From positions 1-38,323 of the forward strand of contig JAFYZZ010000047.1 in NCBI GenBank assembly GCA_017548445.1: 38,323 nt of DNA, in the 5' to 3' direction. A model generated the notes under the pieces. That model searched no databases, was not told the origin of the DNA, and saw only the letters and a list, made by a program, of their open reading frames with translations. This document shows, in pieces, positions 10,100 through 17,740 of this stretch (the first letter of the stretch is position 1; each line of letters opens with the position of its first letter). This DNA is from Bacteroidales bacterium (GTDB taxonomy: Bacteria > Bacteroidota > Bacteroidia > Bacteroidales > UBA932). The translations under genes and the position numbers were made by a program.

Positions 10100-10989
10100 T
10101 GCAGGTAGAGATCGACCCCCATTCCGGTTTCTGCGGCGGCGTGATCCGCGCCATCGGCACGGCGGAGCGTTTCCTCGACGGGGAAGGCGACCGCCTGTAC
10201 TCGCTGGGCGCCATCGTGCACAATGAAGAGGAGCTTGCCCGTCTGGAAAGCCACGGCCTCGTGACCATCGACCGGGATGACCTCCGGGAGATGTGCGATC
10301 CGGTGGCGGGGGAGACCCTGCTGATCCGGGCGCACGGCGAACCGCCTTCCGTGTACGAGCGTGCCGGGGAGCTGGGATTCAAGGTCGTGGACTGTACCTG
10401 CCCCGTGGTGCTCGGCCTCCAGAAGAAGATCCGCGACGCCCGCGGCCGGCTTGCTCCGGAAGGCGGGCAGATAGTCATCTTCGGCAAGATCGGCCATCCC
10501 GAGGTGCTCGGCCTGGTGGGCCAGGTGGACGGCGGCGTGACGGTGGTGGAGACCCCCGGGCAGCTCCGGGAGCGGATTGAAGACGGATCGCTCCGCACCG
10601 ACCGCGACATCGAGCTGTTCTCGCAGACGACGATGAGCCCGGAAGGCTATGCGCTCATCCGGGAAATCCTTTCCGGAGCGATGCAGGGCGCTTCGCTGAC
10701 GGTGCACGACACCATCTGCCAGCAGGTCGCCTCGCGCCACCGGGAACTGTCGGAATTCGCACGGACGCACGACGTGATCGTGTTCGTGTCCGGCCGGGAG
10801 AGTTCCAACGGCAAGGTCCTGTGCGAGCTGTGCCGCAGCGTGAACATCCGCACCTGGCACATCGGTTCGGCCGCCGCGCTGCGCCCGGAGTGGTTCCGTC
10901 CGGAGGACCGGGTGGGCGTGTGCGGGGCCACTTCCACCCCCAAGTGGCTGCTGGAAGAGGTGGCCGGAGCCATCAAAAATTTGCAATAA
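10099..10989 (+). CDS. ispH: 4-hydroxy-3-methylbut-2-enyl diphosphate reductase
   Basis: Last step of the methylerythritol phosphate pathway: reduces HMBPP to IPP and DMAPP using a [4Fe-4S] cluster. The 296-aa protein shows the three cluster cysteines C12 (HSGFCGGV), C101 (DCTCPVV) and C207 (DTICQQV). It also has the conserved histidines in VHNEEEL and GHPEV and a family-typical C-terminal region (SGRESSNGKVLCELC ... VCGATSTPKWLLEEV). The active-site loop reads TTMSPE, where TTQTP- or TTLS-like sequences are usual. The ATG at 10099 follows a GTG at 10096; the ATG gives the normal N-terminus. This is the last gene of the dnaX run; the efp promoter begins at its very end. Confidence 0.95.
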   Translation: MQVEIDPHSGFCGGVIRAIGTAERFLDGEGDRLYSLGAIVHNEEELARLESHGLVTIDRDDLREMCDPVAGETLLIRAHGEPPSVYERAGELGFKVVDCTCPVVLGLQKKIRDARGRLAPEGGQIVIFGKIGHPEVLGLVGQVDGGVTVVETPGQLRERIEDGSLRTDRDIELFSQTTMSPEGYALIREILSGAMQGASLTVHDTICQQVASRHRELSEFARTHDVIVFVSGRESSNGKVLCELCRSVNIRTWHIGSAAALRPEWFRPEDRVGVCGATSTPKWLLEEVAGAIKNLQ

Positions 10990-11011
10990 TAACGGCAAAT
11001 CGTTAAATTTG
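10980..11011 (+). promoter_or_regulatory. efp promoter (-33 TTTG, -7 TAAATTTG)
   Basis: TTTG at 10980-10983 and TAAATTTG at 11004-11011 are separated by exactly 20 nt, matching the Bacteroidota sigma-ABfr consensus. The start site would fall near 11016-11018, giving an AT-rich leader of about 40 nt before the efp ATG with no Shine-Dalgarno sequence. It is the best -33/-7 pair in the window and probably also drives the downstream five-gene cluster. Confidence 0.75.
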
Positions 11012-11055
11012 CCCGGATATAAGTCAATACAAACAAATTAATAATACGCATTTTT

Positions 11056-11619
11056 ATGGCAACAACAGCTGATTTCAAGAACGGGCTTTTCCTCAAGTAC
11101 AACGGCAAACCGTGCCAGATCGTGTGGTTCCAGCACGTCAAGCCGGGCAAGGGCCCCGCTTTCGTGAAGACCAAGCTCCGCAACCTGGAGAACGGCAACA
11201 TCCTGGAGAACACCTTCACGGCCGGTATGAAGATCGAGACCATCGAGGTCGAGCGCCGTCCCTACCAGTTCCTCTATGCCGAGGAAGACGGCTTCAACTT
11301 TATGCACGAGGAGACGTACGAGCAGATCCTCCTTCCGAAGGACGTCGTGGAGAACGCCGATCTGATGAAGGAAGGCCAGCACGTGGAAATGATGTTCGTG
11401 GTGGGTGAGGAGCGCTGCCTTACCTGCGAGCTTCCGACTTACGTCACCCTGGAGGTCACGTATTCCGAGCCCGCCGTCAAGGGCAACACCGCCTCCACCT
11501 CCGCCCTCAAGGAGGTCACCCTCGAGACGGGCGCCAAGGTGATGGTGCCGCTGTTCATCGAGACGGGCGAGAAGATCAACGTCAACACTTCCGACCGTTC
11601 CTATGGCGGACGCGCCTAG
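11056..11619 (+). CDS. efp: Elongation factor P
   Basis: EF-P binds between the P and E sites of the ribosome and rescues stalling at polyproline. At 187 aa it has the normal three-OB-fold length: a KOW-like N-terminal domain (MATTADFKNGLFLKYNGKP), domain II, and domain III ending in GEKINVNTSDRSYGGRA. The domain I tip loop reads VKPGKGPAF, placing a lysine (K32) at the position modified in some bacteria (E. coli K34). It has its own strong promoter. Its last 17 nt overlap the start of a radical SAM gene, an unusual arrangement discussed under findings. Confidence 0.97.
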   Translation: MATTADFKNGLFLKYNGKPCQIVWFQHVKPGKGPAFVKTKLRNLENGNILENTFTAGMKIETIEVERRPYQFLYAEEDGFNFMHEETYEQILLPKDVVENADLMKEGQHVEMMFVVGEERCLTCELPTYVTLEVTYSEPAVKGNTASTSALKEVTLETGAKVMVPLFIETGEKINVNTSDRSYGGRA

Positions 11620-12847
11620 TCCGGTCGAATACGCCCCGATCTACAACAGGGAGACCGACCTGTACGCGCTCCCGGAGCTGGTGGAGCATCCTGTGGATGC
11701 CGCCTACCTCCGGGAGCTCGGCGTTTCCGTACAGCCCGCGCCCGAGACGCTGGCCGGCCTGGAGCGGGGCTCGCGCATCTATGCGCAGCGTTTTCGCGAG
11801 CGCACCCTCCTGCCCCGTACCCGCTTCCGACTGGGGAGCGTCGATCCTGCGACGGAGGAGCCGGAAATCCATAACTACACCGGCCGCTGCCCCACGCTGA
11901 CCTATGAGATCAACCCCGTGCGGGGCTGCGGCGTGGGCTGCCAGTACTGCCTGGTGACGGACGGCGTGCACGAGCAGCCGCTGGTGGCGCTGGAGAATTA
12001 CCATCTGTTCGTGCGCCGCCTGCTGGACGAGATGAACGGTCCCGGCAGCGAGAACGCCAACCATTACTACTATTTCTCGCCCAAGACCGAAGCGTTCCAG
12101 GAGCCGACGCTGCTGACCGGCATCGCCCATCGGATCCTGCGCGAGTTCATCGACCACTTCCGCCGCTGCCCGCAGTCCCGGGCCCGGCTTTTCATTGCCT
12201 CCAAGGCAGGCGCGAAGCACCTGCTGGTGGAAGACGGGGGCGAGTCGGTGCTGGACCTTTTTGCACAGCTGCGCGGCCGGATGCAGTTCAATACCAGCGT
12301 ATCCATAATGCCGGATGCCTTCCGGGACCTGCTGGAGCCGTATGCGGCGCCCCTGTCGGAACGCCTGCGGGCGGTGACGATGTGCCGCGAACGGGGCGTC
12401 CAGTCCAATTCCGCGCTGGTGCAGCCCATCTTCACACCCTGGCTTACGGAGGAGCACATCCGCACCTTCTTCGACGCCCTGCACGGGGCGGGCATCATCA
12501 ACTACAAGCCGGAGTTCCTGACCGCCTGTATGGAGAACCTGTCGATGCTGGGGCCGCTGCTCGGGCATTTCGACAAGGCCCTCGAGCGGCAGCTTTATGA
12601 GGACTACCTCCTCCCGTCCAACGCCGACCACCGCAAGCAGCGGGGCCGCACGGCGCCCGACCGCGCCCTAAGCCGCGAGGCCATCGCCCGGATGGCGCGC
12701 TATACCGACACCCTCGGGATGAGCGTCAGCGTATGTTACTGGGTGCGCAGCCAGCTGGGCATCACCGAGGCCGAAGTGCCGCTCATCAACCGCAACGGCT
12801 TCCAGTGCCTGGGCTACCAGTCCGAGCTGTTCCGCGATGTTCAGTGA
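11603..12847 (+). CDS. Radical SAM protein, spore photoproduct lyase-like type
   Basis: A 414-aa radical SAM enzyme. The [4Fe-4S]/SAM motif is CGVGCQYC (C109, C113, C116), the CxxxCxxC spacing. It is preceded by LTYEINPVRG and followed by a central region resembling SPL-like radical SAM proteins (HYYYFSPKTEAFQEPTLL; RLFIASKAGAKHLL; MQFNTSVSIMPDAFRDLL). No extra C-terminal Fe-S cysteine cluster (SPASM) is seen. Substrate and reaction cannot be deduced. The start at 11603 lies inside efp (17-nt overlap), so translation is probably coupled to EF-P. The stop overlaps the next gene by 11 nt. Shared transcription and overlaps tie it to the four following genes. Confidence 0.8.
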   Translation: MADAPSPVEYAPIYNRETDLYALPELVEHPVDAAYLRELGVSVQPAPETLAGLERGSRIYAQRFRERTLLPRTRFRLGSVDPATEEPEIHNYTGRCPTLTYEINPVRGCGVGCQYCLVTDGVHEQPLVALENYHLFVRRLLDEMNGPGSENANHYYYFSPKTEAFQEPTLLTGIAHRILREFIDHFRRCPQSRARLFIASKAGAKHLLVEDGGESVLDLFAQLRGRMQFNTSVSIMPDAFRDLLEPYAAPLSERLRAVTMCRERGVQSNSALVQPIFTPWLTEEHIRTFFDALHGAGIINYKPEFLTACMENLSMLGPLLGHFDKALERQLYEDYLLPSNADHRKQRGRTAPDRALSREAIARMARYTDTLGMSVSVCYWVRSQLGITEAEVPLINRNGFQCLGYQSELFRDVQ

Positions 12848-14039
12848 CCTCGCGTCATATTACCTGCACTGGTATCACGGGCGTCCGGTGGGAATCACCC
12901 CTGCACGCCGTGATGAACTTCGGCGCCTTCACGACGTCCTGTACCGCTGCGCGGAGTATTTCGTCCTGCATTACGAAGACTATGTGCCCAGCCGTATCCC
13001 CCTGTCCGACAAGGAGATGGAAGTCCTTGCCCTGCAGGCGCAGACGCCTTTCCGCGCCGGCACCTGGCGGCCCGACTACCTGGTCACGCGCGAGGGGGGA
13101 CTGAAGCTCTGCGAGATCACCTCGCGCTTCTTCGCCCACGGCATCTTTATGTCCTGCTTTGCGGAATATGCCGCCGACGCCTTTATGGGGCGCTTTCCGG
13201 GCAGGGAACGGGAATCCCGTTACGGAGAACTGATGGAATATATGCGCGCTTTGCCCGGCGGGAGCCGGCGGATGTACGTGCTGAAAAGCGCCGACCGCAC
13301 CAGCGAGATCCGGCTCTACCGGCGTTTCTACGAGACGCAGGGGCTGACGTTCACGGAGATAGCGCAGGACGAGGTGGAAGCCCGCCGTGGCGAGTGGGCC
13401 CGCGAGGGCACGTTCGTGGTGAGCGCGCTGAACCAGCGGGACCTGATGGGTTACGGGATGGATACCCTTCGGGCGATGGTCGACGTGGGGATGGTGAGCG
13501 ATTTCCGAAATATCCTGCTCCTGCACGACAAACGCTTTATGCGCCTTTGGGATGACGGATCTTTTACCTCCCGTTGCCTGTCCGCGGAGGATGCCGCGTT
13601 CCTGCGGGCGCACAGCATCCCCACCCGGATCTGCTGCGAGCCGGAAACGGAGCCGTTGCTCGAAGACGCCTTCCTGCACAAGGATGCCTATATCCTCAAG
13701 CCCTGGCGGCTGGGCAAGAGCGAAGGAGTGTTCGCCGGGCCGCTGACGAAGGAAGGGGAGTGGAGGCGGCTCTGGAAACGCGGGCGCGACGGCAGCCGCC
13801 CCGTGGACGGGATGGTGCTCCAGCCTTTCCTGGAGCAGCGCACCTTCTCCACGGAATTCGAGGGGAAGCCCTTCGACGACTACCTGTGCGGGATGATGCT
13901 CTGCGTGGACGACCGCTACTTCGACTCGGGGCTCTTCCGGACCTCGAGCCTGCCCGTGACCAATGTCGGCGACGACCGCAAGGCCTGTCCTTTGCACACC
14001 GCCGACCCTGAGATCCTTGCCTGCTGCGACGTCCTATGA
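12837..14039 (+). CDS. Putative ATP-grasp-like (glutathionylspermidine synthase-type) protein
   Basis: A 400-aa cytoplasmic protein without a signal peptide or membrane segment. The block PDYLVTREGGLKLCEITSRF (about residues 79-98) is followed by YILKPWRLGKSEGVFAG with K288, and then by MVLQPFLEQRTF. These resemble the nucleotide- and metal-binding blocks of circularly permuted ATP-grasp ligases. If correct, it would form an amide or ester bond using ATP. The assignment rests on motif shape only, and a divergent or inactive member is possible. It overlaps the radical SAM gene by 11 nt and the WbqC-like gene by 4 nt (ATGA), so it clearly belongs to the cluster. I cannot name a substrate. Confidence 0.5.
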   Translation: MFSDLASYYLHWYHGRPVGITPARRDELRRLHDVLYRCAEYFVLHYEDYVPSRIPLSDKEMEVLALQAQTPFRAGTWRPDYLVTREGGLKLCEITSRFFAHGIFMSCFAEYAADAFMGRFPGRERESRYGELMEYMRALPGGSRRMYVLKSADRTSEIRLYRRFYETQGLTFTEIAQDEVEARRGEWAREGTFVVSALNQRDLMGYGMDTLRAMVDVGMVSDFRNILLLHDKRFMRLWDDGSFTSRCLSAEDAAFLRAHSIPTRICCEPETEPLLEDAFLHKDAYILKPWRLGKSEGVFAGPLTKEGEWRRLWKRGRDGSRPVDGMVLQPFLEQRTFSTEFEGKPFDDYLCGMMLCVDDRYFDSGLFRTSSLPVTNVGDDRKACPLHTADPEILACCDVL

Positions 14040-14740
14040 CCCTTGCCGGAAACCAGCCCTATCTGTTCCCGTACCTGGGTTACTGGCAGCTGATTCACGC
14101 GGCCGACCGCTTCCTGATAGCGGACGACTACGATTTCATCCGCCACGGCTGGGTGAACCGCAACCGCATACTGGTGAACGGCCGGGTGCAGTTCCTTCGC
14201 GTGGAGGTGCGCCGGGGCGGTCCTTCCCGGCTTATCCGTGACAAGCGTGTGGCCCTGACCCCGGAGCGTCTCTCCGACAAACTCAGGACCCTTGAGATGG
14301 CCTACCACAAGGCTCCTTTCTTCGCAGAAGGCTACGCCCTGGCGGAAAACGTGCTGACGTATCCGGAGGACAACCTGGCCCTGTTCCTGGAGTACGGGAT
14401 CCGGGAGGTGTGCGCATATATGGGCATCGAAACGCCCCTCGGCCGCAGTTCGGACCTGCCCGGCAACAGCCGTTTCAAACGCGAGGAGCGCATCTACGAC
14501 TTCTGTGCCCGGCTGGGTGCAGATACCTATATCAACGCCCCGGGCGGGCAGAAACTCTATTCGTTCGAAGAATTCGCCCGGCGGGGCATTCGCCTGCGCT
14601 TCCTGCAGTCCAAGCTGCCGCCCTATCCACAGTCCGGGGGCCCGTTCGTGGAGCGGCTCTCGATCCTCGACGCCATTATGTACAACAGTCCGGAGGCGTT
14701 GCACGCGATGCTGGACGAATACACGTTCATCGATGGATGA
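14036..14740 (+). CDS. WbqC-like family protein
   Basis: A 234-aa protein that fits the WbqC-like family. Its N-terminus is MTLAGNQPYLFPYLGYWQLI, then ADRFLIADDYDFIRHGWVNR with the typical N-R-N-R-I run. The middle shows SSDLPGNSRFKREERIYDFC, and YINAPGGQKLYSFEEFARRG sits before the C-terminus. Family members are often found in O-antigen and sugar-modification loci and are thought to act in surface polysaccharide assembly, but the reaction is not firmly established. Start and stop overlap both neighbours (4 and 8 nt). Its presence is the best hint that the cluster handles an amino or acylated sugar. Confidence 0.8.
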   Translation: MTLAGNQPYLFPYLGYWQLIHAADRFLIADDYDFIRHGWVNRNRILVNGRVQFLRVEVRRGGPSRLIRDKRVALTPERLSDKLRTLEMAYHKAPFFAEGYALAENVLTYPEDNLALFLEYGIREVCAYMGIETPLGRSSDLPGNSRFKREERIYDFCARLGADTYINAPGGQKLYSFEEFARRGIRLRFLQSKLPPYPQSGGPFVERLSILDAIMYNSPEALHAMLDEYTFIDG

Positions 14741-15650
14741 GGTGCTTGTCAGCGTCGTCTGCGTGACCTTCAACCAGGCAGGGACCATCCGCGATGCGCT
14801 GGAGGGTTTCGTGGCGCAGCGTGCGCCGTTCCGTTTCGAGGTGCTGGTGCACGACGACGCTTCCACGGACGGCACTGCGGATATCGTCCGGGACTATGAG
14901 CGTCGTTTTCCGGAACGGATCCGCGGGGTGTACCAGACGGAAAACCAGTTCTCGAAGGGTGTGTTCATTCCCCGCGAATTCCTCTGGCCGCTCATCCGCG
15001 GCCGCTATGTGGCCCTGTGCGAGGGGGATGACTTCTGGACCGACCCGCACAAGCTTGAAAAGCAGGTGGCGGCGCTGGAGACCCGCCCCGGAGTGGACAT
15101 CTGCGCGCACCGGGCCTTGAAGCTGACCCGGGGGAAGCCGCACGGTTATGTGGCGCCGAGGCTGCGGGACACGGTGATTCCTGCAGGCAAGGTTATCCTG
15201 GGAGGCGGGAACCTCGTGGCTACCGCAAGCTTGCTCTGCCGTACGGAGGCCTATACGAGATGGACTCCGCTGCGGGAGGCGTATCCCAACGACTATTCCC
15301 TGCAGATCCAGGGTTCCCTGCGCGGGGGGATGCTCTACCTGCACGACTGTATGTCGGTGTACCGCACGGACACCCCCGGCTCCTGGACGCAGCGCCACGG
15401 CCGGCTGATGGACGATGCTGCCCGCAGGCGTGAGGCGGAACTGCTGGATGCGGCGGATGCCTTCACGCAGGGGCGCTATCACCGTGCCGTCAAGTTGCGC
15501 AAGCGTCTGTCCGCCTCCAACGCCCTCCTTGCCGCCCGTCGCTACGGAGCTATGCTCGCCCCGCGCGAACTGGACGTCACCCTGCTGCGCCTGAGCCGGG
15601 ATGGCTCCCGCTGCTTCCGCCAACTGATCCTGTCATTGACCGAACGATGA
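14733..15650 (+). CDS. Family 2 glycosyltransferase
   Basis: A 305-aa GT-A fold glycosyltransferase. The N-terminal strand is VLVSVVCVTFNQAGTIRDAL, with a nucleotide-binding block HDDASTDGTADIV. The DXD-like metal site lies in LCEGDDFWTDPHKLEKQ, a form typical of GT2 enzymes that transfer to a lipid-linked or protein-linked glycan. The C-terminal 60 residues are basic (YHRAVKLRKRLSASN) with no transmembrane segment, so it is probably cytoplasmic or peripherally bound. The ATG at 14733 gives MDEVLVSVV, the expected GT2 start; the frame is open upstream inside the WbqC-like gene but that stretch is not GT-like. It overlaps the DegT gene by 4 nt (ATGA). Donor and acceptor are unknown. Confidence 0.88.
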   Translation: MDEVLVSVVCVTFNQAGTIRDALEGFVAQRAPFRFEVLVHDDASTDGTADIVRDYERRFPERIRGVYQTENQFSKGVFIPREFLWPLIRGRYVALCEGDDFWTDPHKLEKQVAALETRPGVDICAHRALKLTRGKPHGYVAPRLRDTVIPAGKVILGGGNLVATASLLCRTEAYTRWTPLREAYPNDYSLQIQGSLRGGMLYLHDCMSVYRTDTPGSWTQRHGRLMDDAARRREAELLDAADAFTQGRYHRAVKLRKRLSASNALLAARRYGAMLAPRELDVTLLRLSRDGSRCFRQLILSLTER

Positions 15651-16756
15651 AAACCACCGTCACACGCACTTCGCTGCCCCCGTTCGAGGAGTTCTGCGAG
15701 CAGATCCGCCCGCTGTGGGACAGCCACATCCTTACCAATATGGGCGAACAGCACGAGGCCTTCCGCACCGCGTTGGAGCGGTTCCTGCAGGTGCCGCACG
15801 CCGTGCCGTTCACCAACGGGCACCTGGCTCTGGAGGCCGCCCTGGCCGCGCTGCGCCTGCCCGCAGGGGCGGAGGTCATCACGACGCCTTTCACTTTCGT
15901 GTCCACCACGCACGCCATCGTGCGGAGTGGTTTCACGCCGGTGTTCTGCGACGTCCGGGAAGAGGACGGCACCCTGGATTCGGGGCTGCTGGAGCCGCTG
16001 CTGACGGAGCGGACGGCGGCTGTCCTGCCCGTCCACGTTTACGGCAACGTCTGCGACGTGGAGCGTATCGGGAGTATTGCCGCCCGGCACGGCCTGAAAG
16101 TGCTGTACGATGCGGCGCACGCGTTCGGCGTCCGGCTGCACGGAGAAGGCGTGGCGCGTCTCGGCGACGCCTCCGTGTTCAGTTTCCACGCCACGAAGGT
16201 GTTCTCCACCGTCGAGGGCGGGGCGGTATGCACGGCGGATGGCTCTCTGCTCCAGGCACTTGAGGACGCAAAGAATTTCGGTATCCGGGATGAGGAGCAC
16301 TGTGCCTCCGTGGGCGGCAATGCCAAGATGAGTGAACTGCAGGCCGCTATGGGCCTGTGCAACCTGCGTCACGCGGAGGAGGAAATCGCCCTCCGGAAGG
16401 CCTGTGCCGTGCATTATGCCGGCCGGTTGGACGGGCGCCCGGGACTGCGTATCCTCTCGCCCCGTCCGGGCGTGGAGGGAAACGGAGCCTATATGCCCGT
16501 AGTGTTCGGATCGCAGGCGCTGCGGGACGCCGTCTTCGCGCGGCTGGCCGAAGCGGACATCCTGGCCCGCAAGTATTTCTATCCGCTGGTACCCGACCTG
16601 GAATGCTATGCCGGCGCACCCTTCGCCGCCGCGGCCCGCGTGCCGGTGGCCCGGAGCCTCGCCGCCCGGGTGCTGTGCCTGCCGCTCTACGCCGGCCTGT
16701 CGGCCGACGAAACGGACAGGATATGTGACATCGTGCTTACAGCTGCTCGATCTTGA
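15647..16756 (+). CDS. DegT/DnrJ/EryC1/StrS-family PLP aminotransferase
   Basis: A 369-aa sugar aminotransferase-like protein. The PLP Schiff-base lysine is K184 in SFHATKVFSTVEGG. Upstream lie FTNGHLALEAALAAL (PLP phosphate region), EVITTPFTFVSTTHAI, and the DAAHAFG motif that stacks on the cofactor. Family members convert a keto-sugar nucleotide (dTDP- or UDP-linked) to the amino sugar, and the N-terminus (LTNMGEQHEAF) resembles the WecE/FdtB-type branch. It is the last gene of the cluster. Its 3' end overlaps the convergent DUF4783-like gene by 20 bp, so no room is left for a terminator. No dehydratase or nucleotidyltransferase is present, so the sugar nucleotide must come from elsewhere. 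Confidence 0.9.
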   Translation: MKTTVTRTSLPPFEEFCEQIRPLWDSHILTNMGEQHEAFRTALERFLQVPHAVPFTNGHLALEAALAALRLPAGAEVITTPFTFVSTTHAIVRSGFTPVFCDVREEDGTLDSGLLEPLLTERTAAVLPVHVYGNVCDVERIGSIAARHGLKVLYDAAHAFGVRLHGEGVARLGDASVFSFHATKVFSTVEGGAVCTADGSLLQALEDAKNFGIRDEEHCASVGGNAKMSELQAAMGLCNLRHAEEEIALRKACAVHYAGRLDGRPGLRILSPRPGVEGNGAYMPVVFGSQALRDAVFARLAEADILARKYFYPLVPDLECYAGAPFAAAARVPVARSLAARVLCLPLYAGLSADETDRICDIVLTAARS

Positions 16757-17231
16757 GCTGCTGGATCTTGAAGGAATTGCCCTTGGCGCTGACGAAGATG
16801 GTCACGGAGAAATTTTCCCCGCCGGCCTTGAGCGTACCGAGGGCGTATTTCATCTTGTCGCGCCCGGCGGTGTGGGTGATGGTGAAGGAACGCGGGGTAT
16901 AGTTTTCGAAGAAGGTCTTGACGATCTGGCGGGCCTGGGCCTTGCTGGCGCTGCTGCTGCCCTGGGAGAGCACGGAGATCTCCAGGCTGTCGTCGAACCA
17001 GGCGGAAAGGTTGTCGGCATTGCCCTGCGCCATATATTTGCTGATGGGGATGAACACGTCGAACCCGCCCGGCTGCGGCGCTTCGCGGGGGGTGGACTGG
17101 AAGTTCATCGCGGGCCGGGACTGCGGGGGACGGCCGAAACCCCCTGCGGGCTGGGCCGCAAGGCGCCCGCAGAGCAACAGAGGCACAACGATAAGTGCTA
17201 TTTTCAGAATGCGTTGCACGGCTGAAATCAT
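16737..17231 (-). CDS. DUF4783-like secreted protein
   Basis: A 164-aa protein with an N-terminal signal sequence (MISAVQRILKIALIVVPLLLC; cleavage probably near LAA/Q at about residue 27) and a proline/glycine-rich spacer to residue about 55. The mature domain is of the NTF2-like sort found in Bacteroidota DUF4783 proteins (DVFIPISKYMAQGNADNLSAW ... KTFFENYTPRSFTITHT). Function is unknown. It is transcribed divergently from rlmH with 35 bp between the starts, and its end overlaps the DegT gene. Confidence 0.75.
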   Translation of the reverse strand: MISAVQRILKIALIVVPLLLCGRLAAQPAGGFGRPPQSRPAMNFQSTPREAPQPGGFDVFIPISKYMAQGNADNLSAWFDDSLEISVLSQGSSSASKAQARQIVKTFFENYTPRSFTITHTAGRDKMKYALGTLKAGGENFSVTIFVSAKGNSFKIQQLKIEQL

Positions 17232-17261
17232 TGCAAATACCGAGCCACATTACTATATTTG
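17231..17261 (+). promoter_or_regulatory. rlmH promoter (-33 TTG, -7 TATATTTG), predicted leaderless
   Basis: TTG at 17231-17233 and TATATTTG at 17254-17261 are spaced by 20 nt and match the Bacteroidota consensus. The ATG at 17267 follows after only 5 nt. A perfect 14-nt palindrome, ATATTTGCAAATAT (17255-17268), covers the -7 box and start codon, and TTGCAAATA occurs twice, 28 bp apart (17231 and 17259). Confidence 0.65.
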
Positions 17262-17266
17262 CAAAT

Positions 17267-17740
17267 ATGCGTATGAAGCTGCTCACGGTGGGCAAGACGG
17301 ACATCCGCTGGGTCCGGGAAGGACTGGAGAACTACGTCTCCAGGATAGGCCACTACGTGCCTTTTGAACTGAAGGAGATCCCGGAACTCAAGGGTACCGC
17401 CGCACTCTCCCGCGAGCAGGTGAAGAACCGCGAAGGAGAGCTGATACTCAAGCAGATAGGATCCTCCGACGAAGTGGTACTGCTGGACGAACGGGGGCGC
17501 GAGATGCGTTCGCTGGAGCTGGCGGACTGGCTGGGGGAGCGCCTCTCGCACTCGGGGCGCGACCTGGTGTTCGTCATCGGCGGCGCCTACGGTTTCTCCG
17601 AGGCGGTGTATGCGCGCTCGGACGGAAAACTCTCGCTGTCGAAAATGACCTTTTCGCACCAGCTTGTGAGAACGATTTTTGCAGAACAACTATACCGGGC
17701 GTTCACCATCCTGCGTGGTGAACCCTACCATCACGAATGA
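17267..17740 (+). CDS. rlmH: 23S rRNA (pseudouridine-1915 N3)-methyltransferase
   Basis: SPOUT-family methyltransferase that modifies pseudouridine 1915 in helix 69 of 23S rRNA on the assembled 70S ribosome. At 157 aa it has the family's normal length. The start is MRMKLLTVGKTDIRW; the internal ATG at 17273 would give MKLLTVGK and cannot be excluded. DEVVLLDERGREM and the knotted SAM site DLVFVIGGAYGFSEAVY follow. The C-terminus, SLSKMTFSHQLVRTIFAEQL and ending YHHE, is diagnostic of RlmH. The stop overlaps the start of the histidine kinase by 4 nt (ATGA). Confidence 0.96.
   Translation: MRMKLLTVGKTDIRWVREGLENYVSRIGHYVPFELKEIPELKGTAALSREQVKNREGELILKQIGSSDEVVLLDERGREMRSLELADWLGERLSHSGRDLVFVIGGAYGFSEAVYARSDGKLSLSKMTFSHQLVRTIFAEQLYRAFTILRGEPYHHE

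Noticed and set aside
17234..17241. GGTATTTG as a -7 box for the DUF4783-like gene
   Set aside because: Lacks the TA at the first two positions and leaves only 2 nt to the ATG; not good enough to list as a promoter.
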